Of a DNA stretch of 64,000 nucleotides, positions 37,140 through 49,609 are shown in pieces. The stretch's first letter is position 1, and every line of letters starts with the position of its first letter. The notes beneath the pieces were generated by a model that ran no database searches, was not told where the DNA came from, and saw only the letters and a list, made by a program, of their open reading frames with translations. The stretch is from Bimuria novae-zelandiae CBS 107.79 (lineage: Eukaryota > Ascomycota > Dothideomycetes > Pleosporales > Didymosphaeriaceae): positions 62,001 to 126,000 of the forward strand of contig ML976711.1 of NCBI GenBank assembly GCA_010015655.1, in the 5' to 3' direction. A program made the translations under genes and the position numbers.

Positions 37140-40100
37140 GTAGTAGTAGTAGTAGTAGTATTGATTAACGTCTAGGAACATAATGTTCTAGCCTCCCATA
37201 GGGCATGGAGACGCGCCGAGCAACCATTTAAGGCTAGCTAAAGTAGTAAGGGCGTTTCTTACTATATAGCTATTACTATTTCTTATAGTAGCTTATAAGA
37301 GTCCGCCCCCCTCCGTGCGGGGGCTAAATCCTTGTCTTCTTACCTATAGGCTAAGGTGTTAGGGTGTATCTATTATACATATAGACTTATTCTATAGGGT
37401 TAACAAGCTCTAGTAGAAGTTGGAAATCTTTTGGCTTAAGTGCCTTTAGGTATTCCACGCCCTCCCTGGTGGTGCTTGGGGGGCACGCTGGCCGTTTCGG
37501 CCAGTAGCGGAACTTTCGAACTAATCGTGGGCAGTGTATAATGAGGTTAGGCGCCAGGTCTGCCCCGTAGGGGCATTTAGTAACGGCGTCTTCGTGTCTA
37601 AACTTCTTATAGTACTAGGCGTAGTGTCCGTGGCGGGTGCGCATAGACAGCAGCTTAGCAAGCGCTAGTCGTTAGAGGGTAAGCTCCTTTAGCTATTTCG
37701 CAAGGTAGTAAGTAAGGTCCCACTGCATGTACTATTTTAACGACTTAGGCAAGCGGGCGCGCCACTAGTCTATCTTAGCGCTCTTAGTATAGGCGCGGAC
37801 GTCTAACTTAAGGCCTAAGACTATAGGCTTAGCTACTATGCCATATAGAGGTTAAGGGGACTTTGCTGCGTTATTAGCTAGCTAATTTGCTAATTTATTC
37901 CCTTTTATTTTGCAGTAACCTAGGGCCCACTAGATAGTAATGTCTAGATTCTCTATTATCTCCTGGCACCTAACGAACGCCTACTATAAGAAAGGGGACA
38001 AGTTGCCTCTTATGCACTATATAATAGAAGTGCTATTAATATACATGTATATACGTCTTAGCTAGTAGGCAGGCATATTAAGTATATAGGCGAGTCCTCG
38101 CCACGCGCTAATAGCTTTAGTATTAAAAATGTAGGACCTAGGGTTAAAGGAGCTATTGCCCTATAAGGTAAGGGCCTACCCTTTGTATATAGTATAGCCA
38201 TATGTGATGTGCTTAACGCCGTTAATCTATTATTTAGAGCTATTTAAGAAGATAGTAATAGTAGTTAGCGAGAGGAGAGCCTACTACTCCTTAAAGTAAT
38301 AGGCGGCGTCCTTCTTGGCCACTTAGCCTGTAGGGTTAGTGTGGCTCCTGGGGGAGTAGTAGGGGGCGCGGAACTCTAGTTAAGGTACTAGGTTAAAGAT
38401 CTATGCGAGTTACTATACCTTTAAATAGGCTCTTTGTAAGAGGCCTGCGCCTTAGCCTTTTTTAACTATAAGTAAGAGGGTTCTAGTAGTTAGCGGGTAT
38501 TTATTATTAATTATTAGTAAGTGTGCCGCGAAGCAAAGCTTATATATTTTAAGTACTACTATTACTAAAAGGAGTTCTGCGTCCTGGAAGACGGCAGTAG
38601 TAGGTATAGTCTAATAAGCTAGTATAATAGCTCTATATACCTACTTAAGGACTTTATTAAGTGCGTTAATATGCTAGCCTAGTTAGGTGCTTACCTTAGC
38701 GCTTCTCGATTGGCACATGATTCTAGAGGGCTTTATCCTATCTCTATACCAGGCCTCCGCGCCGTACAGGAGCCGTAGGAGGACGTAGGAGATTACTGCC
38801 TTGCGGAGGGACCCTGGTAAGGGGCCGTATTTAATCCGAGCTAGGCTACAGATATAATGTGCAACTACTCTTATCTTAGTAGCGCGGGTTATAACGTAGG
38901 CCTTAAAGGTAAGCTTTTAGTTAAACTATACGCCTAGCTAGCGCAGGGCCCTATTCTTACTTATAAGGAGAATAAGGTGTATAGTAAGGTTCTTATTAAT
39001 AATATAGGGAGGGGCGTAGTCTTCTTTCTACCGTGTAAGGTAGATTATTTTAAGCTTATCTAGTAAGAAAGTAATCTTATTATTTATACTATATCTATTA
39101 ATCTTGCGGACGTCTTTAGCGAGTTATTTAACATTAAGGTTAAGGCTGTGAGAGGCTCTGTATAGGTAGATATTATTAGTATATCTAAATTACAGCGTGG
39201 TGTCCTAGAGGAGGAGTTCCGCCAGGTACAGTATGTAGATAACAGGTAAAAAGGGGGAGCCCTATAGGGTGCCGCAAGCCACTAGGTGGCGGCCAGATTA
39301 TTGTTAGCTATAGTAAATAAGTATATATTAGTTCGTAAGAATATTACGCGTAAGCACAAGGACTTTCTAGTACTAGTCTTATTCTTTTATTTAGTATAGT
39401 AGTTAATTAACGAGGAGGGCATTAAAGGCCCTAAGCACGTCTATAGTAACTATAGTAACATGCTAGCCTTTACTAAAGGCTAGTTCTACTTCGTAGGTAA
39501 AGGCGGCAATTAAGTCTATAGCTAACCTTTTTAGTAGAGCCCCCCTATATTAGGGGCTTAGTACGCCATGTAGCATAGCTAAGTAGGCTATACGCTAGGC
39601 GGCAATCCTTTTAAATTCCTTTCTAAAGTAGAGTAGCATAGCGAGGGGTCTTATAAAGCCTAGGACCATATAGTCCTTCTTACTAAGCTTCTTAATAAAC
39701 ATAATCTCCCCGTCTGTCTAGGCGACAGGATAGTAATCGAGTTTAAGTAGGTCGCGATAGATATCGCAGATATACTATCTAATATAGTTCTAGCATGCTA
39801 TAAGTAGTTAGATAGTTATGCTATTAGCGCCTAGTAAGGTGCTAGAGACCCTAATTACGCAGCGCTCTGTCTCTTTAATAAATAAGTACGTGTCCTAAGG
39901 GATAGTGGGGTTCTCTTATAGGGAGGACGGTTCTGGCAGGTCGTCTTCCGCCATAAATCTATAGAGCAGTGCTTATCGAAGTATCTTAGCCTTATCTTTG
40001 TCTTTAGTTACCTCTATGCCTCTAAAGACTATTAGTGCCTGGGTTCTAGTGGGTTCTAGCTTATACTAGTTAATAATTCGGAACAGTTTCTAGTTATCTT

Positions 40101-42993
40101 TTATATTATCTATAGTGTGTTGCTAGTATTCCTTCTTTACTTTATAGACTATTACTAGGAAAGTGCGCGTCTCCTTAGAAGGGCCTTAGCTAGTGTGGCT
40201 GTCTAGCGAGTTTAAGTGTGCCTGGTAAGCTTATTTATAGGCGTTTATCTACTAGGGCGCTAAATAGCCTATCCCTCTTTTCTTTCTGCCTGCCGTCTTT
40301 AGGGCGTTAGTAAGAACTTCTTTTAAGGCAGTAACGTGCCTATTAACGTGCTTATAAGTGCGTAGTCTATCTAAGCTAGGAGTGCCCTTTATCCTATTAG
40401 CGATAGCGTTAATAAATAGCGAGAGCTTTATAGTAGGGACCTTATATTAGAACTAGTTAAGCAGCTCTTGTCCCCTTTTAGGTATTATAGTAACTAGCGT
40501 GTTGTGGTCTAAGCTACAGTTTATGTCTAATCGTATAGCTATAGTAGCGAAGGGGATGTTATAGAAGAAGAGGTCTATAACATGCCCCGCATGGTAGGTG
40601 GAAACTTTAGGCTCGCTAATATAGTCTATGCCGCTGTTTATAGCCTATTAGGCTAGTTTAGCACCGCCGTGTGTAGTTATAGCTCTAGGCTTAAATATGT
40701 TATATTTAGCGTTAAGGTCGCCCCTAGCAAGGTACCTGTTAGGTGGGGTAAGGTAGGTAATATAGTTAAGAACGGGCGTAGTCTGTGGCGCCTAGTAAGT
40801 ATTAAGTATTAAGATTTTATTAACGTTAATTTACTATATATCCTAGTTATAAAGTAGAGTGCGTAGTGTGATTTTTAATTAGTTGCCCTTATAGGTAAAG
40901 ATAAGGACCTAGGGGCGTTCTGCCTCCTAGGTCTCCTAGCTATCCTAGCTATCTACTAGTAGGTAGAGGTTATAGCCAGGGTGGTTTAAAGTGCGTATGC
41001 CTGGCCAGGTAGCTGGCTCTTACATGCAAATAATATTAATACCCTCCGTAAAAGTAATCTTAAGGGCGGCTATGTGTACTAGGCCACTTCTATTAATATT
41101 TATCTAGTATACTTTAATGTTAGGATCCCTACGTAGGGTAAGTCTACGGCGGTTATTCCTTATTAACTTAAAGATTTATCTATAGTCTAGTCCTCTTATA
41201 AGGAGGACTAGGTGTAATTATCCTGTCTCGCGCTTCTAGTAGAGAGTGTAGCAAGGTTTAAGCTATTGCTAATTAGCGTAGAGGATTGTACAGGCCTACT
41301 TAATAAGCGTGGGGCCACTTATCGTAAGGAGGTGTTAGGGTACAGGGTTAATTGTCGAGGTCCCCTTAGGGGACGATAGCTTAGGGCCACTAGTTCCTGC
41401 TCTAGTCTGGTATTATCTTCTCTGCTAGGGGAGGTATCTTAGCCCTAGGCGGTGAGCTTAGGTTAAGGCTATAAGTTATATAGCTAGTTAAAGGCCTTCT
41501 ATCTAGCGCGTCTTAGTGTCGCTATTTTATGGCGAGTTAATTAAATAATGCAATTGTTTACTCGCCTAGGTTTAACTAAGTAGGTAGGGTCGTCTATAGT
41601 ATATAGGCTATAGTAGTTAGGGCATTATTACTTATAAGCGTAGTTGTCTCCTATTAGGCCTTCGTGCTTACTAGATTTCTTTTTATAGTTATAGTAGCGG
41701 GGTGCGCGTGTGCAGCGTGCCGCGTTATAGTAGCCTTAATAGCTAGGGTTATAGCGTTCTATAGCCCGCTTCTTGCTTATCTCGCGGGCTAGGTCGCTAG
41801 CACTAAAGAGGCAAAAAGCCACCGTAGGCTTTTTAAAGGACACTATCTAGGTAGTATGTCTAAATTAATTAGGGCCATATTAGGAGGGGTAGTAGTTTAT
41901 AAGGTGTTATTTTGTCTGCGTATAGGCCTCTTCCGCTATTATCTAGAGGGAGTAGGGTACGTCTTTCCCTAGCAGCGAGCGATAGCTACTAGGTACTCTA
42001 GGTATAGCGTAGTTAACCTATCGCGTAGGCAACTCAGCGCTATTAGCTTTAATAGATCTTATTATTAATTCCTTCTTTTCCTATTCTATAAGTTACTATT
42101 ATATATTATTAGAGGTAGGGGTAATAGCCCACCTAGTGCGGGTCCTTGTGGCCGTAGGGATAGCGCTAAAATTAAGTCTTATAGTAGTATAAATAGCTAT
42201 TTGTATAGCGAAGCAAAGGTCTAGCCTAATTAGTTAGCTAGGTTCGCGACTGTGAGCAGGATCCGTAGGTCTACTACCTATTTAGGTATAGTTTGCCACT
42301 TGGTCGCGAATGTGGATTTTCTGCTACTAGCTATAGTCGTGTATCCGCTATCTTTATAGGAGGCAAACGCTACACTTGCCTACGTCCTCTAAGGCTAGGT
42401 AGCAAGACCGCTGTCGCTATCTATAGTATAGGTAGTAGTTATTAAGTTATAGCTAGTCCTAACTATATTAGGGCGAAGGCTTAGCGTGGCTAAATTTTTT
42501 AGTATTTATATAAGGCAATTATAGAGGGTAGAGGTAGCTACTAGCTCCTCTAGGCGCTTAAAATTAGTAATATAGTAGTTAATAGCTTTAGCTATAGCTA
42601 TTATAACTTTTTTTTAGGTCTCTATCGCCTTACGCGTAGCTATAAGGTGGGAGTTAAGGGCACTAGCTATTATCTCTATAGTAGCTTCTAGGCGGGTAGG
42701 CACGCCTCTACTAAAGGAAAGGCGTCTAAAAGGGCGGATATTAGTCTATTAGCGCTTCCTAAAGGGGTGCTAGATATTAGTCTACCACGCAGACTTAGGG
42801 TCTAAAGGGCGAGTCGCTATAGAGGCCCTTAAGAGGGGCCTTTAAGGCGTCTTTATTACTATTATTAACCTACCGCACGCGTGCGGTGCCTAAGGATAGC
42901 TAGGAGTAGAATTTTAGGTAAAAGTAAGATAAACAGGATAAAAATTTCGTAATTTTACCACTTTTCTCAAGGTTCCAAAAGTTAGTGATGGTG
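37140..42993 (-). mobile_element. Near full-length Tad1-like LINE (non-LTR retrotransposon), RIP-inactivated
   Basis: A 5.85-kb insertion bounded by a 14-bp target duplication. Its 3' end, at the left because the element is inverted, carries a (TAG)n/(CTA)n tail at 37140-37159. Minus-strand order is as follows. The ORF1-like region is about 41500-42900. The AP-endonuclease end with LDHNTLVTIIP is near 40470-40550. The reverse transcriptase CGTL*GSPFLPVIY is near 39230-39300. An RNase H region follows. A C-terminal zinc-knuckle-like block with RHGHYA*YYKKFRHEDAV lies near 37590-37640. The layout is that of the Tad1/I group. Numerous TAG/TAA codons make it inactive. It sits inside the right end of the IS630-like element. 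Confidence 0.82.
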
Positions 42994-43007
42994 AATAGGT
43001 GGGGTCA
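42994..43007. repeat. LINE target-site duplication, right copy
   Basis: Second copy of aataggtggggtca; it directly precedes the right inverted end of the IS630-like element. Confidence 0.85.
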
Positions 43008-43106
43008 AATGACGCGCAGGAAGCGATTACCTAATAAGCGCCTAGATTACATGTGTAGCGGGATTTTACGAAATCACTAATAATGTAGCTTACGTGGCGT
43101 TTTAGC

Positions 43107-46100
43107 GCACAGTACAGTAGAGGACGGATAGACTAATGGTAGCAGTCTTAGAGGTAGTCCACGCACTAACACCTAGGGCTAAACCATTACCTTACACGAA
43201 AAGATAGTGGACCCAGGACCTAACGTAGCTACGCCGTATCTATACATACTAGAGGAACCATGCCTGAGCCAAGAGGCGAGCAGGTGTAGCCAAGCTAGAT
43301 CTAGAAGAAATAGTAAAAGGAGCGTTAAAATAGTACCACGATGCTATTTAGTAATAAAAGAAAAGGCACTAGAATAAGTTTCTAGCAGATAATAATAATA
43401 TCTAGAAGATAGCTAAATACCTAAAAGCTAGTAGCGAGGCGTTTAGAAAAATCCTATAGCTTAATAGAGCTAACGGGACAACCACGGCTAACCACAAGGA
43501 GCAAGTAGAGGAGTTATTAGCTATATTTTTTCCCCTACTTCTAAGTAATATAGAAGACAAAGGGCCTAAACTACAAAGAGCTCCTATTAAGATGCTAGAC
43601 ATTATACTTAAGGAGGTAAAAAGGTAGCTACACGCCGCAAAGCCTTAGAAGGCACTAGGAGATAATAGTCTACTAGCTATAGTCTAGAAACAGACCTAGC
43701 TAGTGGTTAAATACCACGTCTTATTACTATTTTAAAAGTCGCTAGAGGAGGGAGTGCTACCTAGCTAATAGTAATACGCTAAGATTATCCCGTTTAAAAA
43801 GCCTAGTAAGGAAGACTATATAATCGTAAAGGCCTAAAGGCTAATCTTACTCCTAGCGACGCTTAAGAAGCTCCTAGAGTTAGTAGTTACGAAAAGGATT
43901 TCGCACGTAGTAGAGGTACACGGCCTCTTTCCTACTAACTACTTTAGAGCTCGCAAATAATAATTAGCTAAATAAGCACTAGTTTTCTTATAAGAGTAGA
44001 TCTATACCGCGTGGCGGGGTTAATAGATCGTTAGCCTAATTAGTTTTAACGTTAAAGGGACGTATAATAAAGTCTGTAAAGAGAGACTGCTGCAGAGAAT
44101 AAAAGCACGAGGCATACTAGAGAAGCTACTATAGTAGATAGAAGCGTTTTACTTAGCACGCACTGCCACGATACAAGTTAATAAGTAGATTTCTAAGGTT
44201 TGAGACTTACTATAGGCTGGACTGCCGCAAGGGTCTCCTCTTTTACCAATTCTGTTTCTCTTCTTTAATGCCGACCTGGTATAACAACGCATTGATAGCC
44301 ACGGAGGAGCGATAGCTTTTGTTAACGACTTTATAGCATGGGTTTTAGGGCCCACGGCATAAAGCAACTAAGAAGGTATTAAAGCTATTATTAACAATGC
44401 CCTAGACTAGGAGAAAAGAAGTAGAGCAACGTTTAAAGTAAAAAAAATAGTAATTATCTATTTTACTCGTAAATTATACAAGAGTGCTACCAAACCGTTT
44501 ACCATTAAAAGACAAACCGTACTACTAAAGGATTACGTTAAAATACTTAGAGTTCTTATAGACGCTAAATTAAAGTATTAGAAGCACATCGCGAGAGTAG
44601 CCACTAAGGGCCTAGAAGTAATAATAGAGCTTAAATAGCTTAGAGGCCTTTCCCCTGCTACGGCACGATAACTCTTTATAGTAATAGTCGCCCTAATAGT
44701 AGACTATGCCTCTAATGTCTAGATGCACGCCTTTAAAGATAAACTTATAAGACCTATTAATAGGGTCTAAAGAATTAGAGCGCAAGCGATTGTAAGGACG
44801 TTTACTATAATAGTAATAAGTGTAGCGGAAGCTAAAGCACACATCTCTAGCGCGCAGGAACGGTTCTAGAAACAGGCGACTAAGCTATAGATAGATATTT
44901 ATACGCTACCTGAGAGCAACCCCCTTTAAAGGAACATATCTTAGATGCGAAAATTTAGGAGACAACACCACTTGCTACTCTACTAAGTAGCGGAAGCGCT
45001 TAAGGGCATTATAATAGAAGAACTAGAAACTATTAATCTATGCCTACTAGCGCCATGGGAGAAAAGAGTATAGACGATTACTAAGGACGCAGCACTAAGC
45101 CTTAACTTAGACTAGGCGGTACGCATCGCTATAAGTAGCTTGTCACAGAATGGTGTAGTAGGAATGGGCGGAGTAATTAAAATCTATAACAATAAAACTC
45201 TTATTCTCTCTACCACACTAGGTAAGAGGGAAGAGCAGAACCCGTACGTAGGGGAGTTAGTAGTAATAGTAAAAACTATAGACATGCTACTAAAGCTTAG
45301 GTTCTGCAATATTGCACTAGTAACAAGAAACAAAGCTACCGTACTTACACTAAGAAGACCGCACTAATAATTAGGACAGAGATATATTAGCAGCATCTAC
45401 AGATTAATTATAGCATTAGAAAGAGAGGGGAATACGATATCGTTCCTATGGCTCCTAATAAGCGAAGAATACGAACTTGCAACACTCGCCAAAAGGAAGG
45501 CAAAGGAAGCCACAAGACCAGGCGCTATACTATAGGCACCGCTCCCTAGGATGCGATTAATAACACTTAACATCGCAAGAAAACTTAGCACTGCTAAAAG
45601 GCTACTAGAAAGGGTTAGGAAATACTCTAAAATAATTAATACAGCACTACTGGGAAAGCATACGCGGCAACTCTATAATTAACTACTATAGAAAGAAGCT
45701 AGCGTACTTGCCTAACTTAGAATAGGCATAGCAAGGTTAAACGTATATTTATACTAAATTAGAGCCTTTATAATAGATTAGTGCAAGTGTAGACAAGCGC
45801 GAGAGATAGTAGAACACTTTCTTTTTTAATGCAGAAGATAGACAACGCAGAGGACGGAGATGTTATAATATACACAAATAAATAGAAGCAACATGTCTTT
45901 CTACCTAGGTGGAAAGGCCCCTACGGATGACGAGAAATGGGCTCCAAATATAGACGCGGTCTAAGTAATAATATGGTTTGCAATCGCTATAGGTCGCCTT
46001 AACGCAAACTAATAGTAGATAAATAAAGATTCCTAACCACCTTATATAATTAACCCACCCTATATATTACCTTGTGGCATAGAAGCAGGCGCCGCTTTAC

Positions 46101-46380
46101 CCGCTAAAGATAAGACGTTAAACACTTAGAGAATGCACTCTAAGCTAGTCTGCGATTAACACTACTAACCTACGAGAAATTAGAGAGAAAGGGCAAGTAG
46201 AGAAGGACGAAAGCGTAAAGGGATTAAATATAGGCTAAATAAGATTAGAACCTGCTAGAGGAAGTAGAATAATATAGATATAAGGGCTAAATAAGGCTAA
46301 GATTACTAGAGGAAGTAAAATAGTAAATTAGCGTTAGTAGCCCTTTCGGCTTAGCCGCCGGGCGTTAATGAAGTGTGTGT
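43107..46380 (+). mobile_element. 5'-truncated Tad1-like LINE, RIP-inactivated
   Basis: A 3.27-kb plus-strand insertion bounded by a 13-bp duplication gtggcgttttagc (43094-43106 and 46381-46393) with a (GT)n 3' tail. The reverse transcriptase is clear: SFNVKGTYNKV near 44035-44080, AGLPQGSPLLPILFLFFNADL near 44215-44280, and FVNDFIAWV at the active-site FxDD position near 44320-44345. An RNase H start with NGVVGMGGVIKIY follows near 45145-45190, then a C-terminal CKC...HFLF*C knuckle near 45780-45840. The endonuclease and ORF1 are absent, so it is a truncated copy. Confidence 0.85.
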
Positions 46381-46393
46381 GTGTGGCGTTTTA

Positions 46394-47547
46394 GCACGAG
46401 AAAGCCCGCGATGGATCACGGCCCGCGTCAGAGCGGGGGATACCTTCCCAGACGCCTCTGGTGATGGTGGTGCACTGTTGCATGCGCGTCATATCAAAAC
46501 CTTTCTGTCCAACCGAAAATCTATTTTCTATTTAACTTGGCGTTTCTTGCATCGGTAGGAGTTTTAGTCCTTTCTCTCATACCACCCTACCATCCCAACT
46601 TGCGCTTCTTCATAGGCCTTATCTGCCCAAAAGGACCGCTCGACGCTCATGGGCCTCTACCCCAGCATCATGTCGCTTCGAAAGCACGATGCTTGCGCTA
46701 TCACAAGACCCTAGTGATATGGATCATGTTGCGATATATTGCAGAGTGAGTTATTGATTCCCGGTGTAATTCGATAGAGTTCGACCTGCGTGTCATAACG
46801 ATTCGCGGGACATTGATGGGGTAATCTTAATCCTGTTGTCTTTGAACTTGTAAGATTCTAGGCGTTGAGACTGTAGTTAGTAGCACCAGTGCGGTGGAAG
46901 TGGAGCTGTTGGTGTTGAGGTCGTAGCACGGGTAGGAACCATGGGCCCATGTGGTGTTGCAAGCCTGAGGTAGTGACAGCTCGTTTCGTGTCCAGGGCAA
47001 GATGTAGAGTTAGATGCTCTGACAAAAAAACATGGAGAACGCAAAATAGACATCGTTGTTGAAAGGACGAGGCGACAATGCCCAATGCCCAGGTGTGCTG
47101 CTTGCCGTGGAGGGCTCCGTAACGTCATCGCGTAGTAAATACATAACATCGTCAGCTTTACTACACCAATTGTGTTGCCCTTAAGTCGTCATTGATGTGC
47201 ATTTTTCCCATGGCGAATGTCCGCACTATTGACAGCATGCCCAGAACCACAGGGCAACATCAATCCAGGAATATCAGCGCAAATCGAGAGCAAAGAGACC
47301 GGCAGAGTTGCTTGCTAGCAAACAGGAGTGGGAAGCCCTAATTTCGCAGTTTCCGAGATGAGAGACAACCAGAAGAGTCGCATTCAATATGGCCAAGAAG
47401 ACAGTGGTATATGGTAATGGAGCGAGTGAACACCGCAGAATCAAGCACCATTAATTCTTGCACAAAGAGATTAAGACAACTCCTAGTTCAGCAAATCACT
47501 TCAGTCGTCATAACTCATGTAAGGGAAGTACTAGAGAAAGACCCTTC
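46394..47547. other. Intergenic, no gene seen
   Basis: GC-balanced sequence right of the LINE, 3' of the PNPOx-like gene. Small overlapping frames only. Confidence 0.5.
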
Positions 47548-48407
47548 TCACAAGAAGAACTCCTTGTGTTGCACTTTCTTCACAAAATCCGGCGGCGCCA
47601 TTGTCAGCGCCAGCGTGACACCAATAACGAAACTCAGTACCGCGACAGCAATGATATGCACAGGCGAGATCTGCTGCGCCGGCCTCGGACCAGACTCCCT
47701 CGGTGCCCACCTTCCGACCCATTTCTTCAACGGCGCAACGTTGTTCTTCAGAGCGTATTCGTACCCGCGCTTCATCCCAGGCATGCCGTCGATGCTCAAC
47801 TGCGATTTGAACGCCCAATACCTTGTTCCGATCAGTTCATCCCCCTTAAGCAATTCCCGTTGCATACAAGGGTAGATACATACCTATCCAAGCTTTCTTC
47901 CTCTTTCCCCGCCTTATATTTCTTCTCCTTAGCCGCGAAAAAGTCATCCAGTGTAGTCCTCCACCCCGTCCACTCATACGTTGGCACACTAAACCCGCAG
48001 CTCGTGGCACACTGGTGCACATCCACCAATATAATACTCCTGCTCCCGGGAATCGTGTTGACCTTGTTCTCCCGCACGAAGGCATCCCACTCGAGTGTTC
48101 CGTTCTCGACTGCGCGGCCAGTGCCCCATATCCGGACGATCCGAGGAGGCCCGTCGTACGCGATGAACATGACGCAGATGCGGCCGTTGTTGGGCTCGTG
48201 CAAGTGTGCGTGGGTTTCAACGCCGGAGCCGGTGAGGTCCAGGTACCAGAACTGCGTTGGCGAGATGATGCCGAATTGCTTGCCGCCTTTGGGAGAGATG
48301 TTGATGTGGCCGGTTGGGGAGAGCGGCGCGGTGCCGACAAAGAGCATTTTCTGGTCGAGGATCCATGGCTTGAGGGAGTCGGGGATGGTCTCGTAGTAGA
48401 CGCCCAT
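47548..48407 (-). CDS. PNPOx-like FMN-binding split-barrel protein with C-terminal anchor, 2 exons
   Basis: Exons (minus strand) 48407..47884 and 47821..47548 give 265 residues. The 62-nt GTATGT...CAAG intron joins EESLDR to YWAFKSQLSIDGMPGM in frame, and alternative closer acceptors shift the frame. The N-terminal ~170 residues match the pyridoxamine-5'-phosphate oxidase-like fold seen in fungal proteins that begin with a short tail then LFVGTAPLSPTGHINISPKG. FMN binding is expected from the family, but enzyme activity is unproven. The C-terminus adds a basic linker and one hydrophobic segment, IIAVAVLSFVIGVTLALTMA, suggesting tail-anchoring to a membrane, which is unusual for the soluble core family. 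Start ATG at 48407. Confidence 0.86.
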
Positions 48408-49160
48408 GCTGGCGACTTGAAGGTCTGTCCTCGTAGACGCCTGCGGAAGGTTTGTTCGAGTTGATAAAGGTTGGTCTTGGAGGATGGGATTAGGCTGGTG
48501 TCGCTGAATGCGCGGCCGGGATGAATGACTCAGAGCCGTGTTGGTGACAGGCCAAGTCGGAACACGATGTCTCTTTCAGCGCTAGATGTGGATTTCGGTT
48601 GTAAGATATCTCTTTCTCGAATTGAAGTGATGAGTTTCCACGAGTTGATTGCGAGCACCGATATCGGAGCTCACCCAGCCTGAGGTCCTCCAACGTGTCC
48701 TACGCACGTTCTCAAAGTGTGAAAGTTCCGTATTGCGTATGAATCAGTGTCACGTCTCCTTCGTGTCACTCGCGAAGTGCTGTTGGTCCTGGAAGTGCGG
48801 TGTGAGTTAACGTTAGCATGGCGCGGGGCAAGCTCACGATAGAGCGGTTGCGGACCAACGCCCGCGAAGGCAGGCGCTACTGCTTCACCTCTAAGTGAAT
48901 GCACCGGAGTAAACACAACAAATGTGTTGCTAATAACTTATTAAGAAGCTGCTACACGCGATACTGGCGGGAAACACATGTATGGACAATAGCAAAGCTT
49001 TACTATGTCCTCACCTCACCATATAAGAAGCAGAATAAAAGGGCGTTTTGTAGAAAATTACATATTTCTGTCCTTGATATTAAAACCACAACTCACAGAA
49101 AAATACAGAGGAGTGAGTAGAAAACCTCCAACATCCGCACCACCGCCCCACACATGCACC
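48408..49160. other. Intergenic, no gene seen
   Basis: Upstream region of the PNPOx-like gene and downstream side of the tRNA gene. No supported gene. Confidence 0.5.
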
Positions 49161-49169
49161 AAAAAAAAA
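49161..49169 (-). terminator. Pol III T-run terminator of the tRNA gene
   Basis: Nine T on the minus strand, 12 nt past the tRNA discriminator base. This is the standard RNA polymerase III stop signal. Confidence 0.75.
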
Positions 49170-49181
49170 GAAACGAACAAT

Positions 49182-49313
49182 TGACCATGCCAGGGGTCGA
49201 ACCTGATGCGATTTTAGCGTGATCACGTGATCGCGTAATTATGTATCATACCTGGAATCTCTTGATTGGGACGTAAATCGTAGTCAAGCGCCTTGCCATT
49301 GGGCCACATGGCC
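49182..49313 (-). tRNA. tRNA-Arg(ACG), intron-containing and interrupted beside the T arm
   Basis: The minus strand shows a 7-bp acceptor stem (ggccatg with catggtc, one G-U pair) and a D arm with an intact A box tggcccaatgg. The anticodon stem cttga/tcaag closes the loop ctacgaa (anticodon ACG at 49279-49281). An 11-nt intron tttacgtccca sits at the canonical position 37/38 (49267-49277). The B box ggttcgacccc is intact, and a T9 terminator follows. Between the anticodon arm and the T arm lies a 49-nt extra segment (49202-49250). It either splits the T stem or, using a duplicated cagg, forms an oversized variable arm. It may be a pseudogene, although promoter boxes and terminator are intact. 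Confidence 0.82.
49202..49250. repeat. 49-nt palindromic insertion in the tRNA-Arg gene
   Basis: The core gatcacgtgatc is a perfect palindrome inside a longer near-palindrome (gcgtgatcacgtgatcgcg on the plus strand). The segment ends in a second copy of cagg/cctg, which could be a 4-bp target duplication. Its removal leaves a textbook T arm. Confidence 0.7.
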
Positions 49314-49609
49314 GGAAATCACTCGATGCTGTAAAGCCGATTGGTGGCAGAATTTAGAAATAATATGTATATATATACAAGAGATTAATGTGGACAAAAG
49401 AACTGCAGGGTTTCGTTGTGGGCTGGTCTGGTCGCAGCGAATTTTCTCGTCAAAGTGGGGGAGGGGAAGCATTCGGCGATGGAGCAAAGACGACGCGCTA
49501 GGTAGCTCAAGCGAGCGAGATATAAATTCATTGTGTCCATCGCGAAGTACATTGGAACCGACACCCATCATAATAGGTACATAAATACGACGTGTTTGTA
49601 CAAAAGTCA

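Larger units (their letters stand above)
33967..43077 (+). mobile_element. IS630-like Tc1-mariner element split by a LINE
   Basis: Imperfect ~72-bp inverted ends lie at 33967-34039 and 43006-43077. They share the core tttcgtaaaatcccgctac followed by acatgt, and end gcgcgtcatttga. Without the LINE at 37140-42993 the element is about 3.2 kb. It holds a plus-strand transposase remnant (34090-35110) and a second minus-strand coding-like region (35560-37090). A flanking TA duplication is not clear. Confidence 0.68.
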
